64,000 nt of DNA, from positions 1 to 64,000 of the forward strand of contig NZ_SZPQ01000029.1 of assembly GCF_005217455.1 (NCBI RefSeq). The letters are read 5' to 3'. Of this stretch, positions 26,050 through 36,110 are shown piece after piece (position 1 is the stretch's first letter; each line of letters begins with the position of its first letter). A program made the position numbers and the translations under genes. This stretch comes from Martelella alba. GTDB lineage: Bacteria > Pseudomonadota > Gammaproteobacteria > Enterobacterales > Enterobacteriaceae. The notes under the pieces were generated by a model. The model saw only the letters and a program-made list of their open reading frames with translations, was not told where the DNA came from and made no database searches.

Positions 26050-27135
26050 ATGCAAAGTTCAATCTTCCGCCATGCCGATCCCCTGCCGGTGGGCGTCGAC
26101 AACGGCCATGTCATGACGGTTCTCGGCCCGTTGCCGGTGGAAAGGATGGGCGTGACCCTGATGCACGAACATATTTTGCTGGATGCCGCCGGCAAATGGG
26201 TACCGCCTTGTTGCTGTAGCGAGCGCCATTTGGCGGAAATGCCGGTTCGCATGGAAAATCTCGGCGAGCTTTACATGAATCCCCTGGCCAGCCGCGATAA
26301 TTGCCAGTTATTCGACCCGGAGACGGCCATTGAGGAATTAAATAAATACCGCGCCTTGGGCGGGGAAACCGTCGTGGATCCCACTAATATCGGCATCGGC
26401 CGCGACCCCCAGGCGCTTGCGCGTATTTCCCGTATGACCGGGCTGAATATCGTCATGGGTACCGGATTCTATCTCGAACCGTCCCACCCGGCCTATGTGA
26501 AGGTCCGTTCAGTGGAGCAACTGGCGGAACAGTTGATCTACGATGTGGGTGGCGCACGGGAAAAACCGGCAATCCTCGCCGGCCTGATTGGCGAAATCGG
26601 CATTTCCGCCGCCTTTACCGCCGATGAGGAAAAATCCTTGCGGGCGGCGGGCCGCGCCAGCGCCGCCACCGGCGTCCCGATTGAAGTCCATTTGCCGGGC
26701 TGGGAAAGACTGGGACACCGGGTACTGGATATTTTGCAGGAGGAAGGCGCTGATTTGCGGCATACGGTGCTGTGCCACATGAACCCCAGTTTCGCCGACG
26801 TGTCCTATCAGCACAGCCTGGCGCGCCGGGGCGCCTTTTTGGAATACGACATGATCGGCATGGGTTATTATTATGCCGATGAATCGGCGCAATCCCCATC
26901 CGACGAAGAGAACGCGCGGGCCATTATGGCATTGATCAATGCCGGATTTATTGCCCAGATCCTTTTATCGCAGGATGTGTTCCTCAAAACCATGCTAACC
27001 CGCTACGGCGGCCACGGCTATGGCTATATTTTGCGGCATTTCGTGCCGCGCCTGCGCCGTCACGGTATTACCGGCGAGCAATTGGAAACGCTCATGATCG
27101 AAAACCCCCGTCGGGTATTTCAACGACAACGGTGA
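26050..27135 (+). CDS. Phosphotriesterase-family metal hydrolase
   Basis: 361 residues, amidohydrolase/PTE fold. Metal-binding HxH in TLMHEHILLD, bridging region GLIGEIGIS, EVHLPGW and the C-terminal LLSQDVFLK Asp. PTE-like proteins in sugar operons are mostly lactonases or esterases rather than organophosphate hydrolases; which applies here is unknown. It lies inside the transporter operon and overlaps the upstream reading frame of the M20 gene, so it likely acts on the imported compound. Confidence 0.85.
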   Translation: MQSSIFRHADPLPVGVDNGHVMTVLGPLPVERMGVTLMHEHILLDAAGKWVPPCCCSERHLAEMPVRMENLGELYMNPLASRDNCQLFDPETAIEELNKYRALGGETVVDPTNIGIGRDPQALARISRMTGLNIVMGTGFYLEPSHPAYVKVRSVEQLAEQLIYDVGGAREKPAILAGLIGEIGISAAFTADEEKSLRAAGRASAATGVPIEVHLPGWERLGHRVLDILQEEGADLRHTVLCHMNPSFADVSYQHSLARRGAFLEYDMIGMGYYYADESAQSPSDEENARAIMALINAGFIAQILLSQDVFLKTMLTRYGGHGYGYILRHFVPRLRRHGITGEQLETLMIENPRRVFQRQR

Positions 27136-27155
27136 ACCCGCAAAAGGTATGTCGT

Positions 27156-28298
27156 ATGCATGTAGTCGACGAAGTCATCGACCTGGCCCGGACGTTACTG
27201 GCTTTCAATACCCTTAATCCGCCCGGGGACGAAGCATTATGCATGACGTTTCTGGCGGACTTTCTCAAATCGCGCGGTTTCCAGGTCAAACTACACACGT
27301 TCGCCGAACGCCGATACAATCTTGTCGCCCATTTTGCCGGCAAGCGGAAAGAGGGCAAGCCGCTGGTTTTTACCGGCCATCTGGATACGGTTCCGCTAGG
27401 CGATGCCCCATGGCATCACGATCCTTTCGGCGGCGAGATTGCCGACGGCAAACTGTACGGGCGCGGCGCCAGCGATATGAAGGCGGCAGTGGCGGCATTT
27501 ATCATCGCCTGCCAGCAACGGCGGAGCGACATCGAAACCGGGCCGGGGATAACACTGTTGTTGACCAGCGGCGAGGAAACCGGCTGTGACGGCGCGCGGG
27601 CGCTCATTGCGCAGTCCGCCATCGATTTGCCGACGGCGGGCGCGTTGATCGTCGGCGAACCCACCGCCAATTATCCGGTTATCGGTCATAAAGGCGCGTT
27701 ATGGCTGCGCTGCGAAACACAGGGTAAAACGGCGCACGGCGCCATGCCGGAGCTGGGGGTCAACGCTATTTATCTGGCGGCCGACGCCATCGGTAAAATC
27801 CGCCTTTTTGATCCGGGCGCACCGCATCCGCTGATGAAAAAGCCCACCCTGAATGTCGGCGTCATTCATGGCGGATTGAATATCAATTCTGTGCCGGATC
27901 GCAGCTACTTTGATGTGGACATCCGTAGCGCGCCCAATTTGCGCCATTCGGAGATACGGCAACGACTGTCCGCCGCCCTGGGTGATCGCGTCGCCATGAC
28001 GACCCTGGTGGATTTACCCGCCGTGCTGACGGACACGGATAACCAGTGGATCAAAGCCGTATTCGCTCGCTGCCAGCCTCTGCATGATGCGCCGCTGCAA
28101 GCCAGGGTGGTGCCCTATTTTACCGATGCGTCGTTATTGATACCGGCGCTTGGCGCGCCGCCCTGCATTATTCTCGGCCCGGGCGAACCCAACCAGGCGC
28201 ACCAGACCGACGAATATTGCGAGGTGGACAAACTTTGCCGGTCGGTGGATCTCTATGGCGAACTGATCGGCGACTGGTCAGCGCGAAACCGGCGCTAA
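27156..28298 (+). CDS. M20-family deacylase/peptidase (ArgE/DapE-like)
   Basis: 380 residues. Di-zinc site residues in FTGHLDTVPLGD, GRGASDMKAAVAAF and TSGEETGCDGA, a lid/dimerisation domain (NVGVIHGGLNINSVPD) and the C-terminal GPGEPNQAHQTDEY His. ATG 27156 is chosen because AAGG precedes it by 8 nt; a GTG at 27132 overlaps the previous stop. Likely removes an acyl or aminoacyl group from the locus's substrate. Last gene of the operon. Confidence 0.85.
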   Translation: MHVVDEVIDLARTLLAFNTLNPPGDEALCMTFLADFLKSRGFQVKLHTFAERRYNLVAHFAGKRKEGKPLVFTGHLDTVPLGDAPWHHDPFGGEIADGKLYGRGASDMKAAVAAFIIACQQRRSDIETGPGITLLLTSGEETGCDGARALIAQSAIDLPTAGALIVGEPTANYPVIGHKGALWLRCETQGKTAHGAMPELGVNAIYLAADAIGKIRLFDPGAPHPLMKKPTLNVGVIHGGLNINSVPDRSYFDVDIRSAPNLRHSEIRQRLSAALGDRVAMTTLVDLPAVLTDTDNQWIKAVFARCQPLHDAPLQARVVPYFTDASLLIPALGAPPCIILGPGEPNQAHQTDEYCEVDKLCRSVDLYGELIGDWSARNRR

Positions 28299-28358
28299 AC
28301 GTGCCGGCAGTCGGCACGGCTTTCGTCCGCGCCGGCCTGGTAAGTGCGCTTGTCCGGC

Positions 28359-28775
28359 TTATCCCCCTTGCAGCGTGGCGATGATACGCCTGCCGCCGCC
28401 GTGCGTGCGGTGCTCTCCCAGCCAAATGCCCTGCCAGGTGCCCAACAATACCCGCCCGCCGCCGACAGGCAGCAACAACGAGGCGCCCAGCAATGATGAT
28501 TTGATGTGGGCGGGCATATCGTCCGGTCCTTCATAATCATGTTGATATGGCGCATCTTCCGGCACATGGCGTAAGAAATGATTTTCCATATCGGCCCGAA
28601 CGGTAGGATCGCAGTTTTCGTTCAAGGTCAGCGAGGCCGAGGTATGCTGCATAAACAAATGCAGGAATCCGGTCTTGATGGCGGCAAGATTTTCGAGCTG
28701 TCCCAGGATTTCATCGGTAACCAAATGAAAACCGCGCGGCCGGGCTTTTAAGATCAAGGTTTGTTGATACCACAT
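28359..28775 (-). CDS. yjbQ: YjbQ family protein (secondary thiamine-phosphate synthase)
   Basis: 138 residues with the full UPF0047 signature: [19 protein letters not shown], a [13 protein letters not shown] loop, [15 protein letters not shown] and the terminal [14 protein letters not shown]. coli YjbQ can form thiamine phosphate when ThiE is absent, but its normal substrate is unclear. Conserved backbone position next to tyrB; aphA and yjbR of E. coli are missing. Monocistronic. Confidence 0.95.
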   Translation of the reverse strand: MWYQQTLILKARPRGFHLVTDEILGQLENLAAIKTGFLHLFMQHTSASLTLNENCDPTVRADMENHFLRHVPEDAPYQHDYEGPDDMPAHIKSSLLGASLLLPVGGGRVLLGTWQGIWLGEHRTHGGGRRIIATLQGG

Positions 28776-28803
28776 GATTCACGCTCCTGTCCTCTCTGCT
28801 CAT

Positions 28804-28947
28804 TATGTACTTGTCATATTCCAAGCCGCCTCTTGGTCGGCTACGCTCGTTCGCCGCCGAGATGCAACTTGAATTATTTAGGGTATAGAGGCATCGGCGT
28901 GATTTATCTGAGTACCGCGATGCAACTTGAGGTATTCAGAGTAAATA
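28804..28947. repeat. Intergenic repeat, copy 2 (with an extra half copy)
   Basis: TTGTCATATTCCAAGC, GGCTACGCTCGTTCGCC and GAGATGCAACTTGAATTATT follow the same order as the repeats at 22465 and 42449. A second half unit, GCGATGCAACTTGAGGTATT, follows at about 28918. Located between yjbQ and tyrB. Confidence 0.6.
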
Positions 28948-28982
28948 TCTGCCGTACATGCACAAGGGCAAGACAAAACGCG

Positions 28983-30188
28983 TTAGCCGGCGACCCCGCT
29001 CACCGCGGCGATGGCCCGGGCCGTGCGCAGGACATTGCCGCCGTTTAGCCCGGACAGACACATCCGGCCGCTGGCGATAAGATAAACGGCATATTCATCA
29101 CGCAACCGATCCACTTGACGCGGACTCAGACCGGTATAACTGAACATGCCGCGCTGCCGTAGCAAATAGCCGAAATCATGTTCAGGCAGGGCGATTTTCA
29201 ATGCATCCACCAAGCTATGGCGCATTCGCATCAGGCGTTCCCGCATGCCGTCGACCTCCTCGCGCCAAAGCGCGCAAAGCGCCGGATCGTTGAGCACCTG
29301 TGAAACCAGTTGGGCGCCAAAGCTCGGCGGGCTGGAATAGTGGCGGCGCACGGCGGCGGTCAGTTGCCCCAGTACCCGTTGCGTCTCGGCCGGGTTATCG
29401 CCCGTTACGGATAAGGTGCCGACCCGTTCGGCGTACAGCGAAAAAACTTTTGAAAACGATTGGCTGACCAGGCAAGGCAATCCCAGGCGGGCCATCTCGC
29501 GCACCGCATAGGCATCGTCATCCAGCCCCTCCCCCAGGCCCTGATAGGCGATATCCAGGAACACAATCAGATTGCGTTCCGCGACGACCTTGATGACGTC
29601 ATCCCATTGCTGGCGGGTCAAGTCCGAGCCGGTGGGGTTATGGCAGCAGGGATGCAGCAGGACAATATCGCGGGCCGGCAGGGACCGCAGGCAATCCAGC
29701 ATGGCGGTGAAATCAATGCCCAGCGCCTTTCCGTCAAAATAAGGGTAGGTTTTTACCGGAAAGCCCGCGCCAGCGAATACCGCCACATGATTTTCCCAGG
29801 TGGGGTCGCTAACCCAAACCGTGGCGTCCGGGAAATAACACTTAAGGAAATCCGCGCCAATGCGCAGCGCGCCAGAGCCGCCCACCGTCTGGATGGTGGC
29901 GATGCGGCCCGCGACACGCAGCGGGTGGTCTTCACCAAACAGCAGCGCCTGTCCGGCGTCGCGGTAAGAAGCCAGTCCCGCCATGGGCAGATAACCGCCC
30001 GCCTGTTTTCGCGTGGCATCCACGATGGCTTGCGCCTCGGCAACCGCCCGCAGTTGCGGAATGACCCCTTGTTCGTCGTAATACAGGCCGATACTCAGAT
30101 TGATTTTATCCGGACGTGAATCCTGCTTATAGGTTTCCATCAGCGATAATATCGGATCCCCGGCATACGCAGCGACATTTTGGAACAC
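28983..30188 (-). CDS. tyrB: Aromatic amino acid aminotransferase
   Basis: 401 residues (E. coli 397). PLP enzyme making Tyr, Phe and Leu from their keto acids. Start [18 protein letters not shown], substrate loop [47 protein letters not shown]-Lys in [17 protein letters not shown], and the C-terminal Arg in [11 protein letters not shown]. Same gene order with alr and dnaB as E. coli. No TyrR box was found by eye. Confidence 0.95.
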   Translation of the reverse strand: MFQNVAAYAGDPILSLMETYKQDSRPDKINLSIGLYYDEQGVIPQLRAVAEAQAIVDATRKQAGGYLPMAGLASYRDAGQALLFGEDHPLRVAGRIATIQTVGGSGALRIGADFLKCYFPDATVWVSDPTWENHVAVFAGAGFPVKTYPYFDGKALGIDFTAMLDCLRSLPARDIVLLHPCCHNPTGSDLTRQQWDDVIKVVAERNLIVFLDIAYQGLGEGLDDDAYAVREMARLGLPCLVSQSFSKVFSLYAERVGTLSVTGDNPAETQRVLGQLTAAVRRHYSSPPSFGAQLVSQVLNDPALCALWREEVDGMRERLMRMRHSLVDALKIALPEHDFGYLLRQRGMFSYTGLSPRQVDRLRDEYAVYLIASGRMCLSGLNGGNVLRTARAIAAVSGVAG

Positions 30189-30295
30189 GGTGCAGACTCT
30201 CCTGGTTGAGCGGGTTCAAAGGCGAATTCCCGCCTCCACATTAACAAACTCAATGAACGTATGACAAACCTTCTCCGGCCGGGATACGCCGCCGC

Positions 30296-31417
30296 TCACA
30301 AAGAACATGCCGGCATGCGGTTGTCCGCCGGCGCCTCGGCACATGTACCGTCGACATACTCAAGCGCCACCCGGTTGGTCAGTTTGGTAATGAGCTCATA
30401 CGCGCTGATGCCGCTGGCCTCGGCGACCCGTTCCACCGGCAGGGACGGCCCCCACAGCGCCACCTGATCACCGACGCGGTCAATACTGTCGGGGCCCAGA
30501 TCCACCGTCAGCATATCCATGGAAACCCGTCCCACCAGCGGCACCTGGCGGCCATTTACCCAAACGGGCGTGCCGCTGGGGGCGCTACGCGGATAACCGT
30601 CTCCGTAACCGAACGCGATAACGCCCAGGCGGGTATCGCGGGCGCTGACCCAGGTTCCGCCGTAACCGCTGGCTTCACCCGCCCGGTGATCCCGCACGGC
30701 TATCAGCGCCGATGTCAGCGTCATAACCGGTCGAAAGCCAAAATCGGCGCCGATACCCGCCGCCGGCGAAACGCCGTAGAGTAAAATGCCGGGACGAACC
30801 CAATCGCGATGGGAATCCGGCCACAACAGAATTCCGCCGGAAGCGGCGATGGATTGCATGCCGGGTTTGCCCCGGGCAAACGCGTCAAAGCAGGCCAGTT
30901 GCTGGCGGGTGGTATCTGTCTGAGGTTCATCGGCCCTGGCGAAATGGCTCATGATATTCACCGGCCCCAGGATACCGGGACAGGCGGATAAACGCCGATA
31001 AAACGCTTCGGCTTGATCCGGCCGGATACCCAGACGGTGCATGCCGGTATCCAGTTTCATCCATACCCGAACCGGCAACCCGGCCTGCTCCAGCGCCAGC
31101 AACTGCTCTTCGCAATGCACGGCGGTGTCGATATTATGCGCCGCCAGCAACGGCAGTTCCTCTTTGCTGAAAAAGCCCTCCAGCATCAGGATGGGTTTCG
31201 CTATCCCCCCGCGGCGTAGCGTCAGCGCTTCCCCCAAACGGGCCACGCCCAGGTAATCCGCTTCATTTTGTAACGTCAGCGCGGTTTCCAACAGGCCGTG
31301 CCCGTAAGCATTGGCTTTCACGATCGCCACTACGCGGCTTTGCGGCGCCAGCCGACGTACCTGTCGGAGATTGTGCCGCAATGCCTGACGATCTATAACG
31401 GCGGTGGCCGTTTTCAT
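30296..31417 (-). CDS. alr: Alanine racemase
   Basis: 373 residues. PLP-binding [12 protein letters not shown] (Lys near residue 34), catalytic Tyr region [27 protein letters not shown]. Interconverts L- and D-alanine for peptidoglycan. About 14 C-terminal residues ([13 protein letters not shown]) exceed the usual 359. Sits 17 bp after dnaB on the same strand. Confidence 0.95.
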   Translation of the reverse strand: MKTATAVIDRQALRHNLRQVRRLAPQSRVVAIVKANAYGHGLLETALTLQNEADYLGVARLGEALTLRRGGIAKPILMLEGFFSKEELPLLAAHNIDTAVHCEEQLLALEQAGLPVRVWMKLDTGMHRLGIRPDQAEAFYRRLSACPGILGPVNIMSHFARADEPQTDTTRQQLACFDAFARGKPGMQSIAASGGILLWPDSHRDWVRPGILLYGVSPAAGIGADFGFRPVMTLTSALIAVRDHRAGEASGYGGTWVSARDTRLGVIAFGYGDGYPRSAPSGTPVWVNGRQVPLVGRVSMDMLTVDLGPDSIDRVGDQVALWGPSLPVERVAEASGISAYELITKLTNRVALEYVDGTCAEAPADNRMPACSL

Positions 31418-31434
31418 TATTCCTGTCCTGGTTA

Positions 31435-32841
31435 TTATTCATCATCGTATTGCGGCCCGGCATAACTGTCGAACCGCGACCATTGTCCGTTAAACGTCAG
31501 CCTGACGGTACCGATCGGGCCGTTACGCTGTTTACCGAGAATAATTTCCGCAATACCCTTCATATCGCTGTTTTCGTGGTACACCTCGTCGCGATAGATA
31601 AACATGATAACGTCGGCGTCTTGCTCAATGGAGCCGGATTCACGCAGGTCGGAGTTTATCGGCCGTTTGTCGGCGCGTTGTTCAAGGCCGCGGTTGAGCT
31701 GGGATAGCGCCACCACAGGTACTTGCAATTCTTTGGCCAATGCCTTAAGCGAACGCGAAATTTCAGCGATTTCCAATGTCCGGTTGTCGGATAGCGACGG
31801 CACCCGCATCAATTGCAAGTAGTCGATCATGATCATGCTCAGACCGTCATGTTCGCGAAATACCCGCCTGGCGCGGGAACGCACTTCAGTAGGCGTGAGG
31901 CCGGAGGAATCGTCGATATACATATTATTTTTTTCCAGCAGCAGGCCCATGGTGCTGGAAATCCGCGCCCAATCCTCATCGTCCAATTGCCCGGTGCGAA
32001 TGCGCGTCTGGTCGACCCGGGACAGCGACGCCAGCATACGCATCATTAATTGCTCGCCGGGCATTTCCAGGCTGAAGATCAAAACCGGTTTGCCTTCGGT
32101 CATGGCGGCGTTTTCGCACAGGTTCATGGCGAACGTGGTCTTGCCCATGGACGGCCGGGCAGCGACGATAATCAGATCGGACTTTTGCAGGCCGGCGGTT
32201 TTCTTGTCGAGATCCGAATAACCGGTGGAAACCCCGGTCACGCCGTCATGAGGCCGCTGATAAAGCTCCTCGATGCGCGCCACGGTATCCTCAAGGATTT
32301 GGTCGATGCTCTTGGGACCGTCGTCTTTACTGGCACGGTTTTCCGCTATCTGGAATACCCGCGACTCCGCCAGATCAAGCAGTTCCTCACTGCTACGCCC
32401 CTGGGGATCGTAACCGGCGTCGGCGATTTCATGGGCGACGGCGATCATCTCCCGCACAACCGCCCGTTCCCGGACAATATCCGCATAAGCGGCAATATTG
32501 GCGGCGCTGGGGGTATTTTTCGATAATTCGGCCAAGTAGGCGAACCCGCCCACCGAGTCCAGTTCGCCCTTTTGTTCCAGCGATTCGGAGAGCGTGATCA
32601 GATCGATGGGCTTGCTCAGTTCAATCAGACGCTGCATCTCGCCGAAAATCAGCCTGTGCGGACGATTGAAGAAATCCTTGACCGCCACCCGCTCGGCGAC
32701 GTTATCCCAACGTTCGTTATCCAGCATCAGACCGCCCAGCACCGATTGCTCCGCCTCCAGGGAATGGGGGGGCAGTTTCAGGCCTTCTACCTGACGGTCC
32801 GAAGCGGAACCGGTTTTATTGAGGGCTTTTTTTTCTGGCAT
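31435..32841 (-). CDS. dnaB: Replicative DNA helicase
   Basis: 468 residues (E. coli 471). N-terminal domain [19 protein letters not shown] for DnaG/DnaC contacts, RecA-like motor with Walker [16 protein letters not shown], Walker [11 protein letters not shown], and the arginine finger/loop region [15 protein letters not shown]. Hexameric 5'-3' helicase of the replisome. Divergent from qor with a 137-bp spacer. Confidence 0.98.
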   Translation of the reverse strand: MPEKKALNKTGSASDRQVEGLKLPPHSLEAEQSVLGGLMLDNERWDNVAERVAVKDFFNRPHRLIFGEMQRLIELSKPIDLITLSESLEQKGELDSVGGFAYLAELSKNTPSAANIAAYADIVRERAVVREMIAVAHEIADAGYDPQGRSSEELLDLAESRVFQIAENRASKDDGPKSIDQILEDTVARIEELYQRPHDGVTGVSTGYSDLDKKTAGLQKSDLIIVAARPSMGKTTFAMNLCENAAMTEGKPVLIFSLEMPGEQLMMRMLASLSRVDQTRIRTGQLDDEDWARISSTMGLLLEKNNMYIDDSSGLTPTEVRSRARRVFREHDGLSMIMIDYLQLMRVPSLSDNRTLEIAEISRSLKALAKELQVPVVALSQLNRGLEQRADKRPINSDLRESGSIEQDADVIMFIYRDEVYHENSDMKGIAEIILGKQRNGPIGTVRLTFNGQWSRFDSYAGPQYDDE

Positions 32842-32978
32842 GCGATAATGACTTTATCTGCTGGAAACGTCCTTGGATGAAAACGCATTGTAGCGTTAGT
32901 TGCCGTCAAATCCTATGCGGCTGTGCATTCAGGCGACAAGACATATGAGTGTTCGAAAACCTTACAGGAGGAACAGCG

Positions 32979-33959
32979 ATGGCCAAGCGCATTCAATTCT
33001 CCGCCAACGGCGGCCCGGACGTTTTGGAATATGTGGATTTTACACCAAAAGAACCGGCGGCGGGCGAAGTACAAGTTGAAAATAAGGCAATAGGCATCAA
33101 TTACATCGATACCTACGTGCGCAGCGGCTTATATCCGGCCCCGTTACCCTCGGGCCTGGGTACCGAAGCCGCCGGGATCATTACCCGGATAGGCGAGGGA
33201 GTGGCCGGTTTCAAGCCAGGCGATCGGGTGGTTTATGCCCAATCTTCACTGGGCGCCTACAGCGAAATCCATAACGTCGCCGCCGAGAAAATCGCGCTAC
33301 TGCCCAACGCCATCGGCTTTGAACAAGCGGCGGCCTCATTTCTCAAGGGACTGACGGTGTTCTACCTGTTGCGCCAGACCTATGAGATCAAACCCAACGA
33401 AATTTTTCTGTTTCACGCCGCGGCGGGCGGCGTGGGTCTCATTGCCTGCCAATGGGCCAAAGCCCTTGGCGCTAAAATGATAGGCACCGTGGGGTCGGCG
33501 ACAAAAGCCGCCCTGGCGAAAGACGCCGGCGCCTGGGAAGTCATCAATTATCGCGAAGAAAACGTACCGGAACGGGTGGCGGCACTGACCGGCGGAAAAA
33601 AAGTGAGCGTGGTCTACGATTCGGTGGGCAAAAACACCTGGGAAGCCTCGCTGGACTGTTTGCATCGCCGGGGATTGATGGTCAGTTTCGGCAATTCCTC
33701 CGGCCCGGTGACCGGCGTCAGCTTGTCCATTTTGAACCAGAAAGGATCATTGTTTGTCACACGGCCGTCGCTGTTTGGCTATGTGACCAACCAGGAAGAA
33801 CTCAGGCTTGCCAGCAACGAATTGTTTTCCATGATTGCCAGCGGCGCCATTAAAATCGACATACCGGAGCGGCAGAAATTTCCGCTGTCGGAAGCGCGGC
33901 AGGCGCATCGTGCCCTGGAAGCACGACAAACCAACGGTTCTTCACTGCTGATACCCTGA
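32979..33959 (+). CDS. qor: NADPH quinone oxidoreductase
   Basis: 326 residues, MDR superfamily without the zinc sites. Starts MAKRIQFSANGGPDVLEY, nucleotide-binding AAAGGVGLIACQWAKALG, then SVVYDSVGKNTWEASLDCL. Reduces quinones using NADPH. The start is fixed by ACAGGAGGAACAG before ATG 32979. Followed by a strong terminator. Confidence 0.95.
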   Translation: MAKRIQFSANGGPDVLEYVDFTPKEPAAGEVQVENKAIGINYIDTYVRSGLYPAPLPSGLGTEAAGIITRIGEGVAGFKPGDRVVYAQSSLGAYSEIHNVAAEKIALLPNAIGFEQAAASFLKGLTVFYLLRQTYEIKPNEIFLFHAAAGGVGLIACQWAKALGAKMIGTVGSATKAALAKDAGAWEVINYREENVPERVAALTGGKKVSVVYDSVGKNTWEASLDCLHRRGLMVSFGNSSGPVTGVSLSILNQKGSLFVTRPSLFGYVTNQEELRLASNELFSMIASGAIKIDIPERQKFPLSEARQAHRALEARQTNGSSLLIP

Positions 33960-33992
33960 ACCCCGATGTGAACGATATCGGCGCAATAGTAA

Positions 33993-34023
33993 ACGGGCTT
34001 CCCTTGGGAAGCCCGTCTTTTTT
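33993..34023 (+). terminator. qor rho-independent terminator
   Basis: 11-bp stem ACGGGCTTCCC / GGGAAGCCCGT with a TT loop, then CTTTTTTT. The rest of 33960-34274 shows only a weak inverted repeat (GATAGGA / TCCTATC near 34128-34152) and no gene. Confidence 0.9.
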
Positions 34024-34274
34024 TGACCGCTAGACAACAGAGGCCTTTTTTTAGGTAGGGTCAGGGCAGTCACGGCAACGGGAAGCGGCGACATACCGCC
34101 GGGCGCCTCCGGTACGATGAAATCTGCGATAGGACAATGGGGGTATCCTATCAGCAGAGATAAGCAAAAAGTATCGATTATGCAGATTTGACCTTAGAAA
34201 TGAGAAAAGCTGTGATCAGCCACGCATTTTTCAGCCGGTAGCCTGGCGCTTCGTCCCGCTTACCGGCATGCGGA

Positions 34275-34493
34275 TCAATAGCGGGGCAATTGCGGCGGTC
34301 CCATGGCTCGCCATACCCAGGCAATCACTAAAGCCAATAGCAACCAGGGCAGTAATTTCAGGGCCAGCAGAAACAGACCGGCAAACAGCATGACAAACGT
34401 CCCCACCACCAGCGCCGCCAATACGCCCAACAGGGAAATACCGGTAAACAACAGCATCAGGAAGAAGGCGATAACAAAAAAGATTTCCAACAT
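34275..34493 (-). CDS. pspG: Phage shock protein G
   Basis: 72 residues (E. coli 80). Almost wholly hydrophobic, two membrane helices: MLEIFFVIAFFLMLLFTGI and the GTFVMLFAGLFLLALKLL segment, ending in a basic/proline tail. Inner-membrane effector of the phage-shock response, which in E. coli is switched on by PspF and sigma-54. A sigma-54-like site is visible upstream. The rest of the psp genes are not in the window, as in E. coli. Confidence 0.9.
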   Translation of the reverse strand: MLEIFFVIAFFLMLLFTGISLLGVLAALVVGTFVMLFAGLFLLALKLLPWLLLALVIAWVWRAMGPPQLPRY

Positions 34494-34572
34494 GTTCAGC
34501 TCCCAATCTTGAGGCAGGTACGGTTGCCGACCTTGTTCGGCATGCGCTTGCCCTTCGCGCTACGCTTTTTAT

Positions 34573-34592
34573 TTAACAAGATCCATGCCAAG
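34573..34592 (-). promoter_or_regulatory. Candidate sigma-54 promoter of pspG
   Basis: Minus-strand CTTGGCATGGATCTTGTTAA has the -24 TTGGCA and a -12 TTGT with GG-N10-GT spacing, about 80 bp before the pspG start. The E. coli pspA promoter also has TTGT in place of TTGC. A weaker GG-N10-GC match lies at 34540-34555. Confidence 0.5.
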
Positions 34593-34755
34593 ATGCATTT
34601 TGATTACTTAATTGATTTAATTAACTTTTCACGAGAAACACATAATGAATATAGCGAATTTCGCTATCTATTAGCCAAATTCGCCGTCTTCTTAGACGCA
34701 GGGCTTTACAATCAACCTGAACCGCCACACCCCGCATGGCGAAGCGAGACGCGCT

Positions 34756-35841
34756 CTAGGAAAGATTATCGGAAAACCGTTGGCTGACGGGCGCATCTTC
34801 AGCCAACCGATTCGCGGCGACGTTGGCCAACGCTCGTTCCACCACCGAGATGTCGGCGCCGGGTTTGTGGGCGTTTTCGCTCAGGTGGCGCCGCCACTGC
34901 CGCGCGCCGGGCCGCCCCTGAAACAGACCCAGCATATGGCGGGTGATGTGGCCAAGCGAGGCGCCGCGGGAAAGCTGGCTCTCAATGTAGGGCAGCATGG
35001 CCGCCGCCACATCGACCAGGGAATCATAAGGATCGGTCGCGCCGAATAACCGGCTATCGACACGGGCCAGCATGGACGGGTTTTGATAAGCTTCTCGCCC
35101 GATCATGACGCCATCAAGCCGTTGCAAGTGCCCGCCGGCCTGCTCAAGGGTTTTGATGCCGCCGTTAATGGCCAGTCGTAACCCGGGAAAATCGCGTTTT
35201 AGCCGGTATACCCTGTCGTAATCCAGGGGGGGAATTTCCCGGTTTTCCTTGGGGCTTAGCCCCGACAGCCAGGCTTTACGGGCATGGATGATAAAAGTGT
35301 CGCATCCGCCTTGTTCCGCCACGGTCCCAATAAACTCGCACAAAAAGGCATAACTGTCCTGGTCATCGATACCGATTCGGGTTTTCACCGTCACCGGGAT
35401 GGACGCGACGGCGCGCATGGCGGCGACGCATTGCGCCACCCGTTGCGGCTCCGCCATCAAACAGGCGCCGAAGCGGCCGTTCTGTACCCGATCGGAAGGG
35501 CAGCCGACATTAAGATTGATTTCATCATAGCCGCGTTGCTCGGCCATCCGCGCGCATCGCGCCAAAGCATCCGGCTCGCTGCCGCCCAGTTGCAAGGCCA
35601 CCGGATGTTCTGCGTCGTCATAGGCCAGGTAATCCCCTTTGCCGTAGAGTAAGGCGCCGGTTGTGACCATTTCGGTGTAAAGCACGGCGCGCCGTGTCAA
35701 CTGGCGCAGGAAGTAACGGCAGTGGCGATCGGTCAAATCGAGCATCGGCGCGACGGCGAACCGGCAGGAGGGATAATTGCCTGGCACATCAGGCACAATT
35801 GGAGCTACAGGCATTTCTTGCAAAGTCATCGTTTCGTGCAT
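34756..35841 (-). CDS. dusA: tRNA-dihydrouridine(20/20a) synthase
   Basis: 361 residues (E. coli about 345). FMN barrel: [46 protein letters not shown] with the catalytic Cys, [33 protein letters not shown] and [22 protein letters not shown]. Reduces U20/U20a of tRNA. Conserved next to pspG and qor. Confidence 0.97.
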   Translation of the reverse strand: MHETMTLQEMPVAPIVPDVPGNYPSCRFAVAPMLDLTDRHCRYFLRQLTRRAVLYTEMVTTGALLYGKGDYLAYDDAEHPVALQLGGSEPDALARCARMAEQRGYDEINLNVGCPSDRVQNGRFGACLMAEPQRVAQCVAAMRAVASIPVTVKTRIGIDDQDSYAFLCEFIGTVAEQGGCDTFIIHARKAWLSGLSPKENREIPPLDYDRVYRLKRDFPGLRLAINGGIKTLEQAGGHLQRLDGVMIGREAYQNPSMLARVDSRLFGATDPYDSLVDVAAAMLPYIESQLSRGASLGHITRHMLGLFQGRPGARQWRRHLSENAHKPGADISVVERALANVAANRLAEDAPVSQRFSDNLS

Positions 35842-36059
35842 TTAGGTTAAGTCTCGCCGAGATCAGTAGCGGCGACCCTGTCAACGCCAGGAACACGCGG
35901 TGCTGGCAGCCAAAAAAAAGCTTTCTTACTATAGCACAGAAACCTTGCCCATTTTGACCGATGCCAACGGCTCGCCTGACCGGTAAATTGACCTAGCGAA
36001 ACACGATCAGGTTAACAAAACACGAAAAATACCTTTCCCAAACCCCACTTTACTCCGCA

Positions 36060-36075
36060 ATATTGTCGACAATAT
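36060..36075. promoter_or_regulatory. Perfect palindrome upstream of the MmgE/PrpD cluster
   Basis: ATATTGTCGACAATAT, a perfect 16-bp palindrome 36 bp before the first MmgE/PrpD start. The TTGT-CG-ACAA core resembles operators of GntR/FCD-type regulators of organic-acid catabolism. No such regulator gene lies next to it. Confidence 0.5.
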
Positions 36076-36110
36076 GCAATAATCAATGCGACCACCAGCC
36101 AGGGGAGTAA

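Noticed and set aside
34540..34555. Alternative sigma-54 site for pspG
   Set aside because: GG-N10-GC spacing only; the surrounding bases match the consensus much less well than the site at 34573.
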